In this document: positions 23,928 to 35,993 of the stretch, in pieces
How the letters are laid out: each line of letters begins with the position of its first letter
How positions within the stretch are numbered: the first letter of the stretch is position 1
DNA from: Sipunculus nudus
Taxonomy: Eukaryota > Annelida > Sipuncula > Golfingiida > Sipunculidae
Reading direction: 5' to 3'
Assembly (NCBI GenBank): GCA_026874595.1
Contig: CM049310.1
Location: forward strand, 65,240,056 to 65,304,055
DNA: 64,000 nt
Translations under genes and position numbers: made by a program
Notes under the pieces: model-generated
What the model was told of the DNA's origin: nothing
Databases searched by the model: none
Seen by the model: only the letters and a program-made list of their open reading frames with translations

Positions 23928-24566
23928 TGTTTATTTTTTGGCTTTCTGCATTTACTGAGATTTTATAGGGAAAAAGCTAAAAAAGCTTTAAAAATTTTCT
24001 TCTGCGAAACAGTCCAGCCAAATTGTCCAATATTTCTAAGAAATGAACTCTTGAACAATCTATCTCAAGTTTGTTCGAATGGTTTCAGTTCGGAGATTGA
24101 ACAGGAGGTTGAACTTAGTCATCTGTCCAAAAAAGCAAACTAAAATTAAAATCTCAGAAATGGCTAGAGCTGTCATTACCAAATTTTATACTTATGTTTG
24201 TCTCATATGTCATATCTGAAACTCAGGTATTTATGGCGCCACTTACATTGATCTGTTTTTTACAAGGGAAAAGGTAATTTTAGACTCTCCAGCTTATACT
24301 CTGTTTTATGATGAAACTGTTAAGCTGATTGGTTTAAACTTTACAAGAATTATTCTCTGGTAGGTTTCTGCCAGTTTTATAAGGAGGGATTGGGTAAATG
24401 CAACTTTAAAAAAGCAGTGTAGCCAATTGAAAACTATGATTTATTTTCTTCCTCTGAATCTACTCGATAATCTTAGTAGGTCATCTGGTCTTATTCTTGT
24501 GTCATTTTTTAGCTCAGCTGACTGAAAGTCATCTGAGTTATAGTGATCACTCTTTGTCCGTCGTCC

Positions 24567-24604
<38 letters not shown>

Positions 24605-24870
24605 CTGTCCGTTAACCAGGCACAAATCGTAACCGCTAGAACTGGAATCTTCTAACTTGACATCCTGGGAGGTCCATGAAAAATCTCCTTGGAAACCAGA
24701 AATTAGGTCTCTGTTACCCATATCCTTCGAGCTATGGGGCCCCAAAGTACCCCCCAGAAAAGTCCAAAATTTCATACAAAAACTTCAATATCTCATTAAC
24801 AACTTTACTGATGGTCATGATTTTTGGCACATATTGATCATGAGAGGTTCCATCAGGTCCTGAAGACTGG

Positions 24871-27664
24871 TGGCGCCACCTGTATTTTTCGATTTTTTAC
24901 GAATTTTTTTCTCTATTTTTGAGACCTTTAAAAATGTGAACATCTGTTAACAAGGCACAAATCGTAATGACTGGACTTAGAATCTTCATTCTCGACACAC
25001 TGAGAAACCTATGAAAAGTCTTCATGGAAACCAGAAATTAGGTCTCTGTTACCCATATCCTTCCAGCTATGGAGCCCCAAACTACCCCCCAGAAAAGTAA
25101 AAAATTTCAAACAAAAACTTCAATATCTCATTAAATACTTGACTGATGGTCATGATTTTTGTCATATATATTGATCATGAGATGTTCCATCACTTCCTGC
25201 AGACTGGTGGCGCCACCTGTATCGTTCAATTTTTTACGAATTTTTTCTCTATTTTTGAGACCTTTCAAAATGTAAACATCTGTTAACAAGGCACAAATCA
25301 TAAAGACTGGACCTAGAATCTTCATTCTTGACACACTGAGAGACCTATGAAAAGTCTCCATGGAAACCAGAAATTAGGTTTCTGTTACCCATATTCTTCG
25401 AGCTATGGAGCCCCAAAGTACCCCCAAGAAAAGTAAAAAATTTCATACAAAAACTTCAATATCTCATTAACTACTTGACTGATGGTCATGATTTGTAGCA
25501 TAACTATTGATCATGAGATGTTTCATCACTTCCTGCAGACTGGTGGTGCCACCTTTATTGTTTGATTTTTTACGATTTTTTCCTCTATTTATGAGACCTT
25601 TAAGGATGCTGTCATCTGTTAGCATGGCACAAATCGTAACGACTGGACCTAGAATCTTCATTCTTGACACACTGAGAGGTCCATGAAAAATATCCTTGGA
25701 AACCAGAAATTAGGTCTCTGTTAACCATATCCTTCGAGCTATGGGGCCCCAAAGTACCCCCCCCCCCCCCCGAGTAGTCAAAAATTTCATACAAAAACTT
25801 CAATATCTCAATAACTACATCACTGATGGTCATGATTTTTGGCATACATATTGATTATGAAATGTTCCATCAGTTCCTGCAGACTTGTGGCGCCACCTGT
25901 ATTGTTTGATTTTTTACGATTTTTTCCTCTATTTTTGAGACCTTTAAGGATGCTGTCATCTGTTAACGTGGCACAAATCATAAGGACTGGACCTAGAATC
26001 TTCATTCTCGACACACTGAGAGACCTATGAAAAGTCTCCATGGAAACCAAAATTAGGTCTCTGTTACCCATATTCTTCGAGCTATGGAGCCCTAAAGTAC
26101 CCCCAAGAAAAGTAAAATATTTCATACAAAAACTTCAATATCTCATTAACTACTTGAATGATGGTCATGATTTGTGGCATAACTATTGATCATGAGATGT
26201 GTCATCTGTTCCTGCAGACTGGTGGCGCCACCTGTATCGTTCGATTTTTTACGATTTTTTCCTCAATTTTTGAGACCTTTAAGGATGCTGTCATCTGTTA
26301 GCATGGCACAAATAGTAACGACTGGACCTAGAATCTTCATTCTCAACACACTAGAAGACCTATGAAAAGTCTCGATGGAAACTAGAAATTAGGTCTCTGT
26401 TACCCATATCCTTCGAGCAATGGGGCCCCAAAGTACCCCCCCAGAGTAGTCAAAAATTTCATACAAAAACTTCAATATCTCAATAACTACATCACTGATG
26501 GTCATGATTTTTGGCATACATATTGATTATGAGATGTTCCATCAGTTCCTGCAGACTGGTGGAGCCACCTATGTTATCTATCAAGAGGGTACAAATTGCA
26601 ACAACTGGACCTAGAAACTTCATTCTTGTCATGCAAGGAGGCCCATGAAGAGTGCCTGTGGAAACTTGAAATTAGGTCTCTGTTACCCATATCCTTCAAG
26701 CTATAGGACTCTGAAGTATCCCTCAGAATAATGGACAATTTGATACAAAAGCTGAAGTATCTGAACAACTAATACGGAGATCATCATGATTCTTTGCATG
26801 GATATTGACCATTAAGTGTTTTTAGCTCAGCTGACTGTAAGTCATCTGAAGTATCCCTCAGAATAATGGACAATTTGATACAAAACCTCAAGTATCTAAA
26901 CAACTATTGCAGTGATAACCATGATTCTTTGCATGGATATTGATCATGGAATGTGTCATCAGTTTCTGCAGTATGGTGGCGCCACCTGTATTTTTTTTAT
27001 TTTTACGAATTTTTTTCTCTATTTTTGAGACCTCATAAGATGCGGTCATCTGTTAACATGGCACAAGTTGTAACAACTGGACCTAGAATCTTCTCTCTTG
27101 ACATCCTGAGAGGCCCATGAAAAGTTTCCTTAAAAACTTGAAATTAGGTCTCTGTTACCCATAACCTCTGAGCTATGGGGCTCCGAAGTACCCCCCAGAA
27201 TAATGGAAAATTTGATACAAAAGCTCAAGTATCTGAACAATTATTATATTGATCACCATGATTCTTTGCATGGATATTGATCATGAAATGTTTCATCAGT
27301 TTCTGCATTCTGATGGCGCCACCTGTATTTTTTCAATTTTTAGCTCAGCTGACTGAAAGTCCGTCGTCCGTCCGGCCATCCAGGCGTCTGTCTGTTAACA
27401 GGGCACAAATCGTAACCGCTAGACCGGGAATCTTCTTACTTGAAATCCTGGGAGGTCTAAGAAATTCTCCTTGTAAACCTGAAATTAGGTCACTGTGACC
27501 TATATTCTTAAAGCTATGGGGTTCTGAAGTACCCCCCAGAATAATGCAAAATTTAATACAAACGCTCAAGTATCTGAACAACTTATGCATTAATCACCAT
27601 GATTCTTTGCATGGATATTGATCATGGAGTGTTTCATCAATTTCTGGAGATTGGTGGCGCCACC
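24871..27664 (+). repeat. About 337-bp tandem array with GGTGGCGCCACC
   Basis: Units are spaced 335-344 bases, judged by TGG(C/T)GCCACC at 24871, 25208, 25544, 25888, 26223, 26560 (variant), 26977, 27314 and 27655. Each carries 'ggcacaaatcgtaacgactg', 'aaattaggtctctgttaccc' and a 3-14 base C run. The palindrome is the best-kept point. Confidence 0.85.
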
Positions 27665-27723
27665 TATATTTTTTTATTTTTTTACGATTTTTTTTTCTCT
27701 ACTTTTGTGATCTTTAAACATTT

Positions 27724-28385
27724 GGTCATCTGTAAACAGGGCACAAATCATAATGACTGGACCTAGAATCTTCTGTCCTCACCTCCAAGGAAGCCCATAA
27801 AAGGTCTACATGGAAACCCGAAATAAGGTCCCTGTTACCCATATTCTGTGAGCTATGGGGCCCTGAAGTACCCCCCAGAATAAAGATTTGGTCATATATT
27901 AACAGGGCACAAATCATAATGACTGGACCTAGAATCTTCTGTCCTCACCTCGAGGGAAGCCCATAAAAGGTCTACATGTAAACCCGAAATAAGGTCCCTG
28001 TTACCCATATCCTTCATGCTCTGGGGCTCCAAAGTACTCCCCAGAATAAAGATTTGGTCATCTGTTAACAGAGCACAAATTATAATGACTTGACCTAGAA
28101 TCTCCTTTCTTGATATGCTGGGAGGCCCCTGAAAAGTCTCCTTGTGCACCTGAAATTACATCTCTGTTACCCATATCCTTCATCCTATGCGGCTTTGAAA
28201 TACCCCCCAGAATAAACATTTGGATTTGTTAACAGGGCACAAATCATAATAACTGGACCTAGAATTTTATTTTTTGACATGGTGGGAAACCCCTGAAAAG
28301 TCATCTTGTAAACCTTGAAAATAGGTGTCTGTTACCCATATCCTTCATGTTACAGAGCTCCATAGTACCCCAATGAATATTGGAT
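27724..28385 (+). repeat. 165-bp short-unit array lacking the palindrome
   Basis: 'tttggtcat(c/a)t' and its variant recur at about 27724, 27889, 28054 and 28220. Each unit holds only the 'ggcacaaatcataatgactg' to 'accccccagaata' half of the 337-bp unit. Confidence 0.8.
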
Positions 28386-28510
28386 GATTTTATACAAAAG
28401 GTCAAGTTTGGAAAAAGTATTTCATTCAAATTTGACATTCAGATGATAAAATTACTTTTGTCAATGTCTTCCTGGTCAGCTGAGCGTCATGACCCCTGGG
28501 TCACTTGTTG

Positions 28511-29056
28511 AGTATGTCTGTCTGTTTGTCAGTGATCCTAAATTTCACCTGCTTGCTGGACCTTGCTTCTTCCAGTTAGCAATTTTCAGGACACAGTTTT
28601 GCGGGAATCCTTTTGGAACTGAAACAACATCTTATTCCTTAAATTAAAGTCTCAAAAGAATATTTAATGTTTGGGATATGGCCTCTACCATATATTGGCC
28701 ATACCTCCGACACTATAAACTCTACCTACTAAAACTATAGCTCATTTTGCTTCTCTTTACGTTCCCAACTTTTTTCTGGTAGTCTGTTATCTCAGGTGTG
28801 TCAGTATATCTGTCTGTTTTGAACTATGTCTGCTTTCATGATCTTTTGTATGATATATGTCATTCAACAGGCAAAACTTTCCAGCAATCGCTCTGAAAGT
28901 CATTCAATCGATAGAAAACCAACAGTTTGTCCTGTTTGTTTCGCTGTCTTATTTCTGGCCATTTCCGGCAAGCGTTCGACCTCTGGTCGTCTAGTTGCTT
29001 GCCGGAAATCTTCGATTTTCGCAAGCTGGTTGGTCAGTCGCCGATGTCTGTTTGTT
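28511..29056 (+). mobile_element. Family B 3' part and head-to-tail junction
   Basis: Family B sequence runs to TTTCCGGCAAGCGTTCGACC plus TCTGGTCGTCTAG (ending 28994). It is followed after TT by a new B 5' hairpin (GCTTGCCGGAAATC at 28997). A second 5' start follows at 29057. Confidence 0.65.
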
Positions 29057-30330
29057 GCTTGCCGGAATCAGAGATTTCAACAAGTATGTTGATCAGTTCC
29101 GTTTGTTTGTTTGTCTGTATGTCCCCGCTCTACAGGCCACAATTTTGCACCAATCGTCCTGAAACTTATAGATAGAGTGTATAATCGGTTCTTCTCGGAG
29201 CCTATTGTTTTTGGTCATGATCGGTCAAGGCTCAAGGTCAGGGTCCCAAAAAAAGCTCAAAAACGGTTTTTTCTTCATACCTTCGTCAAAAATAGCCGTA
29301 GGCACCTAATCTGTAGCCCTTTTATTTGCCACTGCATGGCCACTTCCAACACTGTAAAATTGCTTCATTTCGCTGTTACCATGGTTATGCAATTTTGGGG
29401 AGAAATCATTGAATTTCGTGATATTTTTCAAATTTGCAGCAATTTTACTGATTCTGAGATATTTTATGTAACTTAAGAATATCTCGAAACGGGTTTTTCA
29501 GATTTTGGAAATGGCCGCCAGGGGGCGTTGCAGATGAAAAAACATGAAAATTTGTTTTGGTGCTATACCTCCAGAACTATTAAACATTGGGCCATTTCCA
29601 TCACAGCACCTTAAACTAGGGTCCATGGGCTTATTTTTGCACATAGGTGCCAAAGTGCGCTATTGCCAGATTTCTCTATTTTTGGGGTAAAACCTTTGAA
29701 TTTTGAAAATATGCAGTTTTCAGCTTCTAACTCTGTCAGTTTTTATGCTAGAGAGGTCAAAATTTTTGCATCTTGTAGCCCTTGGTGAGTTCTCGGTGAT
29801 CCAACCAAAAATCTTGCAAAATCTCGCACCGTTTCTCGTCGAATGAGATTTCGCGATTTCACGGTGACATGCCCTATGGGCCACAGATATGCAGGCATCC
29901 TTTTGAAACTGATACATGTTACGTCATACACTAATATCTCGAAAGCAATTGTTCAGTTTTTGGAAAATTACCGCTAGGGGGCGCTGCACTGCAACCCCGT
30001 ACCTACTATCATTGTTTAACCATATCTCCAAAACTACACATTTTAGGTACATAAACTGTACACCATATGAATTGGCGTTTCCTGGCCTTTCTGCCCATGA
30101 CCTCTTTTGTTTAATCATACACGGTCCCCACAAATTTTAGCAACTTTGTTAAAATTAAAACCCGCATGCACAAATACATATGCCATCACGCATGCATGCA
30201 CGCGTTTTAGTATGAAAGACAGACACGCTTTCCTGTGACTGCAAAAATTATAGCCTTCGCCGTATACAATAAGTGACCACAGGCACTCTTTGCGGGCCGG
30301 TTTGCCATTTCTGTCGCGTTATAGTTTATT
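29057..30330 (+). repeat. 1.27-kb tandem family B unit 1
   Basis: It starts GCTTGCCGGAATCAGAG. It includes AGGTCA-type half-sites near 29240, a CTCF-like motif at 29515-29529 (CCGCCAGGGGGCGTT) and another at 29971-29985 (CCGCTAGGGGGCGCT). Unit 2 begins 1274 bases later with the same start. Confidence 0.8.
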
Positions 30331-30544
30331 GCTTGCCGGAATCAGAGATTTCGACAAGTATGTTGATCAGTTCCGTTTGTTTGTTTGTCTGTATGTCCCC
30401 GCTCTACAGGCCACAATTTTGCACCAATCGTCCTGAAACTTATAGATAGAGTGCATAATCGGTTCTTCTCGGAGCCTATTGTTTTTGGTCATGATCGGTC
30501 AAGGGTCAAGGTCAGGGTCCCCAAAAAGCTCAAAAACGGATTTT

Positions 30545-33500
30545 AGCTCAGCTGACTGAAAGTCATCTAAGCTATAGCGATCACTCTTTGTCCGTCGTCC
30601 GTCTGTCCGTCTGTCTGTCCGTTAACCAGGCACAAATCGTAACCGCTGGACCTAGAACCTTGTAACTTGGGATTCTGAGAGGTCCATAAATAATCTCCTT
30701 GGAAACCAGAAATTAGGTCTCTGTTACCCATATCCTTCGAGCTATGTGGCCCCAAAGTATCCCCCAGAAAAGTCAAAAATAACTACTTGACTGATGGTCA
30801 TGATTTTTGGCATACATATTGATCATGAGATGTTACATCACTTCCTGCAGACTGGTGGCGCCACCTATATTTTTCGATTTTTTACGAATTTTTTTCTCTA
30901 TTTTTGAGACCTTTAAAAATGTGAACATCTGTTAACAAGGCACAAATCATAAAGACTGGACTTAGAATCTTAATTCTTGACACACTGAGAGGTTCATGAA
31001 AAATCTCCTTGGAAACCAGAAATTAGGTCTCTGTTACCCATATTCTTTGAGCTATGGGGCCCCAAAGTACCCCCCAGAATAGTAAAAAATTTCATACAAA
31101 AACTTCAATATCTCAATAACTACATCACTGATGGTCTTCATTTTTGGCATACATATTGATCATGAGATGTTCGATCAGTTCCTGCAGACTGGTGGCGCCA
31201 CCTGTACTGTTTGATTTTTTACGATTTTTTCCTCTATTTTTGAGACCTTTGAGGATGCTGTCATCTGTTAGCGTGGCACAAATCGTAACGACTGGACCTA
31301 GAATCTTCATTTTCGACACACTGGGAGACCTATGAAAAGTCTCCATGGAAACCAGAAATTAGGTCTCTGTTACCCATATCCTTCGAGCTATGGGGCCCAA
31401 AATTACCCCCCAGAATAGTCAAAAATTTCATACAAAAACTTCAATATCTCATTAACTACATCACTGATGGTCATGATTTTCGACATACATATTGATCATG
31501 AGATGTTTCATCAGTTTGTGCAGACTGGTGGCGCCACCTGTATTTTTCAATGTTCACGAATTGTTTTCTCCATTTTTGAGACCTTTAAGGATGTAGTTAT
31601 CTGTCAACAGGGTACAAATCGTAACGACTGGACCTAGAATCTTCCTTCTTGACACACAGGGAGACCCATGATAAGTCTCCATGGAAACCTGAAATTTGGT
31701 CTCTGTTACCCATATCCTTTGAGCTATGGCACTCCAAAGTACAGCTCAGAATAATGGAAAATTTGATACAAAAGCTAAAGTATCTGAACAACTAATGCAG
31801 AGATAACCATAATTGTTTGCATGGATATTGATTATGGAGTGTTTCATAAGTTTCTGCAGACTGGTGGCACCACCTGTATTTGTTCGTTTTTTTTTTTACG
31901 AAATTTTTCTGTATTTTTGAGACCTTTAAAGATATGAACATCTGTTAACAGGGCACAAATCATAAAATCTGGACCAAGAATCTTCATTCTTGACACACAG
32001 GGAGACCCATGAAAAGTCTCCATGGAAACTTGAAATTAGGTCTCTGTTACCCATATTCTTTAAGCTGTATGGGTCCAAAATACCCCCCCCCCCCAGAATA
32101 ATGGAAAATTTGATACAAAAACTGCAGTATTTCAATAACTACAACACTGATGGTCATGATTTTCGGCATACATATTGATCATGAGCTGTTCCATCAGTTT
32201 CTGCAGACTGGGTGTGCCACCTCTATTTTTTTTTCAAATTTTTACGAATTTTTTTCTTTTTTTTTGAGACCTTTAAAGATGTGGTTATCTGTCAACAGGG
32301 TACAAATCGCAACAACTGGACCTAGAATCTTCATTCTTGTCATGCAAGGAGGCCCATGAAAGGTGCCTGTGGAAACTTGAAATTAGGTCTCTGTTACCCA
32401 TATCCTTCAGGCTATAGGACTCCGAAGTATCCCTCAGAATAATGGACAATTTGATTCAAAAACTGAAGTATCTGAACAACTAATGCAGAGATCACCATGA
32501 TTTTTTGCATGGATATTGACCATTAAGTGTTTTTATTAGTTTCTGCAGACTGGTGGAGCCACCTGTATTTTTGTATCCGCCAAAGCGAAGTTTTGCGGAT
32601 ACTGTGTTTTTGACCGAGTTCCTCCGCCGCGGCGGCGTTCGTTTCCAGAGAGCTCCTCGGAGACTAATGGACCGATTTTTCCCAAACTTACACCTGTTAT
32701 CGGGTCACATGTGAACTGGTGCCTAACCAATTTGCATTGACCTCTGACCTTTCCTCTCTATCCAGTGTCCATTTGTGGGTCTGTTTCCACTCATAAACCC
32801 TCATATCTCGGGAACCGTTTGACCGATCAGGAAATAAAATTGATACAAATGTAGCCCTTGGATTGCTTTATAACATACACAATAAATGGTGGCGCCACCT
32901 GTAACCATGTTTGCACAGTGTCCATCTGTTCATCTGCCTTGGGTTAAAATCACTCATATCTCTGCAGTGAATTGACTAATTCACCTGAAATTCGTCATGT
33001 GTATACATCCAGGATAGCTTTCTTGATTTTATGACAGGTGGCGCCACCTACGTTCACGTTCACGCTGATGACATCCAAGCTTATATCTCGGGAACCGTTT
33101 GACCGATCAGGAAATAAAATTTATACAAATGTAGCCCTTTGATAGCTCTGTTACATACACAAAAAATGGTGGCGCCACCTGTAACAATGTTTACACAGAG
33201 TCTGTCTGTTAGTCTGCCGTGGCCTAAAATTACTCATTTCTCTGTAGTGGTTCGACATAACTTCCTAAAATTTTGCAGGTTTATACATCGTGGACAGCTT
33301 TCTTGATTTTATGACAGGTGGCGCCACCTACATTCTAGTTAACGCTGGACACATCCAAGCTCATATCTCAGGAACCATTTGACTGATTGGGCCAAAATTG
33401 TGCATGTGTTTACATCTCACATAGGTCTTTATCATACACAAAACTGGAGGGGTTACCTTCAAAGATTTTGCACATTGTTTGTCTGTTTGTCTGCCATGGG

Positions 33501-33927
33501 AAAAAATCGCTCATATACATGTAGTGGTTTGACTTTTCTGCCTAAAATTTTGCAGGTGTATACAACTTGGACAGCTTTCTGGATTTGTGGTAGGTGGCAC
33601 AACCTACATACACATTTAGGCTGCAGACATCCATGCTAATATGCAACATACCTCACTCTATTTCCCCTTGCCACTCAATCCATGCCTCACTATCCGATTT
33701 TGGCAGATACATGTAGTCACTTGTCGGTTACCTGTATTCTAGTTTTAAAAGTTTACACATTTTTCTCTATTTTTGAGATATATAAATACAGACTAAATCT
33801 TGGCCTGTTGGTTAATCTGTTTGATGCTTCAGTTGAATGGGTATATACTACCATTCTGATGATAAAATTTCCTTTTGCGAATCTCTTCCCAGTCAGCTGA
33901 GCGTCATGACCCATGGGTCACTTGTTT
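30545..33927 (+). mobile_element. Family A1 element with nested family E, composite copy 1
   Basis: The 5' end AGCTCAGCTGACTGAAAGTC and the 3' end AGTCAGCTGAGCGTCATGAC plus the TGACCCATGGGTCA palindrome and CACTTG frame a 3.38-kb element. The flanks 'gctcaaaaacgg' and 'cttcataccttcgtc' are adjacent in units 1 and 3 (about 29260 and 35190), where the empty site is a T run. The core has the roughly 337-bp array, then a complete family E copy. It is near-identical to 52653-56071. Confidence 0.85.
32572..33742 (+). mobile_element. Family E element, copy 2, nested in A1
   Basis: TGTATCCGCC with the fold-back GCGGATAC forms the 5' hairpin. The 3' side has GGCAGATACA and a decayed hairpin before CTAG at 33739-33742. 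The core contains GGTGGCGCCACC repeatedly (near 32890, 33040, 33170 and 33320). The flanks are family A sequence with T runs. Confidence 0.75.
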
Positions 33928-34625
33928 CTTCATACCTTCGTCAAAAATAGCCGTAGGCACCTAATCTGTAGCCCGTTTTATTTGCCACTGCATGGCCACT
34001 TCCAACACTGTAAAATTGCCTCATTTCGCTGTTACCATGGTTATGCAATTTTGGGGAGAAATCATGGAATTTCGTGATATTTTTCAAATTTGCAGCAATT
34101 TTACTGATTCTGAGATATTTTATGTAACATAAGAATATCACGAAACAGGTTTTTCAGATTTTGGAAATGGCCGCCAGGGGGCGTTGCAGATGAAAAAACA
34201 TGAAAATTTGTTTTGGTGCTATACCTCCAGAACTATTAAACATTGGGCCATTTCCATCACAGCACCTTAAACTAGGGTCCATGGGCTTATTTTTGCGCAT
34301 AGGTGCCAAAGTGCGCTATTGCCAGATTTCTCTATTTTTGGGGTAAAACCTTTGAATTTTGAAAATATGCAGTTTTCAGCTTCTAACTCTGTCAGTTTTT
34401 ATGCTAGAGAGGTCAAAATTTTTGCATCTTGTAGCCCTTGGTGAGTTCTCGGTGATCCAACCAAAAATCTTGCAAAATCTCGCACCGTTTCTCGTCGAAT
34501 GAGATTTCGCCATTTCACGGTGACATGCCCTATGGGCCACAGATATGCAGGCATCCTTTTGAAACTGATACATGTTACGTCATACACTAATATCTCGAAG
34601 CAATTGTTCAGTTTTTGGAAAATTA

Positions 34626-34640
34626 CCACTAGGGGGCGCT
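34626..34640 (+). promoter_or_regulatory. CTCF-like motif, full consensus match
   Basis: CCACTAGGGGGCGCT fits CCASYAGRKGGCRSY at all 15 positions. It lies in tandem B unit 2. Confidence 0.5.
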
Positions 34641-34984
34641 GCACTGCAACCCCGTACCTACTATCATTGTTTAACCATATCTCCAAAACTACACATTTTA
34701 GGTACATAAACTGTACACCATATGAATTGGCGTTTCATGGCCTTTCTGCCCATGACCTCTTTTGTTTAATCATACACGGTCCCCACAAATTTTAGCAACT
34801 TTGTTAAAATTAAAACCCGCATGCACAAATACATATGCCATCACGCATGCATGCACGCGTTTTAGTATGAAAGACAGACACGCTTTCCCGTGACTGCAAA
34901 AATTATAGCCTTCGCCGTATACAATAAGTGACCACAGGCACTCTTTGCGGGCCGGTTTGCCATTTCTGTCGCGTTATAGTTTAT

Positions 34985-35846
34985 TGCTTGCCGGAATCAG
35001 AGATTTCGACAAGTATGTTGATCAGTTCCGTTTGTTTGTTTGTCTGTATGTCCCCGCTCTACAGGCCACAATTTTGCACCAATCGTCCTGAAACTTATAG
35101 ATAGAGTGCATAATCGGTTCTTCTCGGAGCCTATTGTTTTTGGTCATGATTGGTCAAGGGACAAGGTCAGGGTCCCCAAAAAGCTCAAAAACGGTTTTTT
35201 CTTCATACCTTCGTCAAAAATAGCCGTAGGCACCTAATCTGTAGCCCGTTTTATTTGCCACTGCATGGCCACTTCCAACACTGTAAAATTGCCTCATTTC
35301 GCTGTTACCATGGTTATGCAATTTTGGGGAGAAATCATGGAATTTCGTGATATTTTTCAAATTTGCAGCAATTTTACTGATTCTGAGATATTTTATGTAA
35401 CATAAGAATATCTCGAAACGGGTTTTTCAGATTTTGGAAATGGCCGCCAGGGGGCGTTGCAGATGAAAAAACATGAAAATTTGTTTTGGTGCTATACCTC
35501 CAGAACTATTAAACATTGGGCCATTTCCATCACAGCACCTTAAACTAGGGTCCATGGGCTTATTTTTGCGCATAGGTGCCAAAGTGCGCTATTGCCAGAT
35601 TTCTCTATTTTTGGGGTAAAACCTTTGAATTTTGAAAATATGCAGTTTTCAGCTTCTAACTCTGTCAGTTTTCATGCTAGAGAGGTCAAAATTTTTGCAT
35701 CTTGTAGCCCTTGGTGAGTTCTCGGTGATCCAACCAAAAATCTTGCAAAATCTCGCACCGTTTCTCGTCGAATGAGATTTCGCGATTTCACGGTGACATG
35801 CCCTATGAGCCACAGATATGCAGGCATCCTTTTGAAACTGATACAT
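34985..35846 (+). repeat. 1.27-kb tandem family B unit 3, incomplete
   Basis: It matches units 1 and 2 up to 'cttttgaaactgatacat', then changes to a GC-richer module. It carries the uninterrupted target site of the A1 insertion in unit 2 and a CTCF-like motif at 35444-35458. Confidence 0.8.
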
Positions 35847-35993
35847 ACCACGAAGACACGTGCAATTGCCGTAAGTGGCGACAGGGTCCTTACAATGGGC
35901 AGCCGGCGTGTGCAGCGGTGCGTGTCGGCCTTTCCGGGCCCTATCTATTATCATACATGTTGGAGGCACAGTCCAGACTTTATTACTTATATT
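35847..35993. repeat. GC-rich module upstream of B 5' ends
   Basis: A roughly 140-base block ('caattgccg-aagtggcgacag', 'gcagccggcgtgtgcagcgg', 'catgttggaggcacagtcc') lies just before a B 5' hairpin here and again before those at about 42466, 43759 and 59536. It is open in several frames on both strands, so coding is not supported. Its nature is unknown. Confidence 0.6.

Larger units (their letters stand above)
22165..24440 (+). mobile_element. Family C element carrying a family D insertion
   Basis: It opens with AGCAAACCTGTGAGCTTATG, has family C sequence up to about 22330, and resumes at about 23930 ('ggctttctgcatttactgag') through 'gtagccaattgaaaactatg'. The copies at 44519 and 60295 show the same sequence without the insertion. 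The right side passes into family B sequence. Confidence 0.6.
24511..28510 (+). mobile_element. Family A1 element, 4.0 kb, inserted in family B
   Basis: The 5' end AGCTCAGCTGACTGAAAGTC is followed by a GTCT tract. The 3' end is GTCAGCTGAGCGTCATGACC plus a degraded hairpin and CACTTG. The left flank 'cttgtgtcatttttt' and right flank 'gagtatgtctgtctg' are contiguous in the empty copies at about 46686-46706 and 61006-61026, so the element sits in a T run. Two extra internal 5' ends (26824 and 27342) lack 3' partners. The core is a tandem array. Confidence 0.75.
30331..34984 (+). repeat. 1.27-kb tandem family B unit 2, split by an A1 insertion
   Basis: The parts 30331-30544 and 33928-34984 together equal one unit (about 1272 bases). 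The copy is nearly identical to units 1 and 3. CTCF-like sites lie at 34171-34185 and 34626-34640. Confidence 0.85.

Noticed and set aside
24871-28385. Regular repeats suggestive of CRISPR
   Set aside because: The units are long (165-344 bp) with no short repeat/spacer structure, in clearly eukaryotic mobile DNA.
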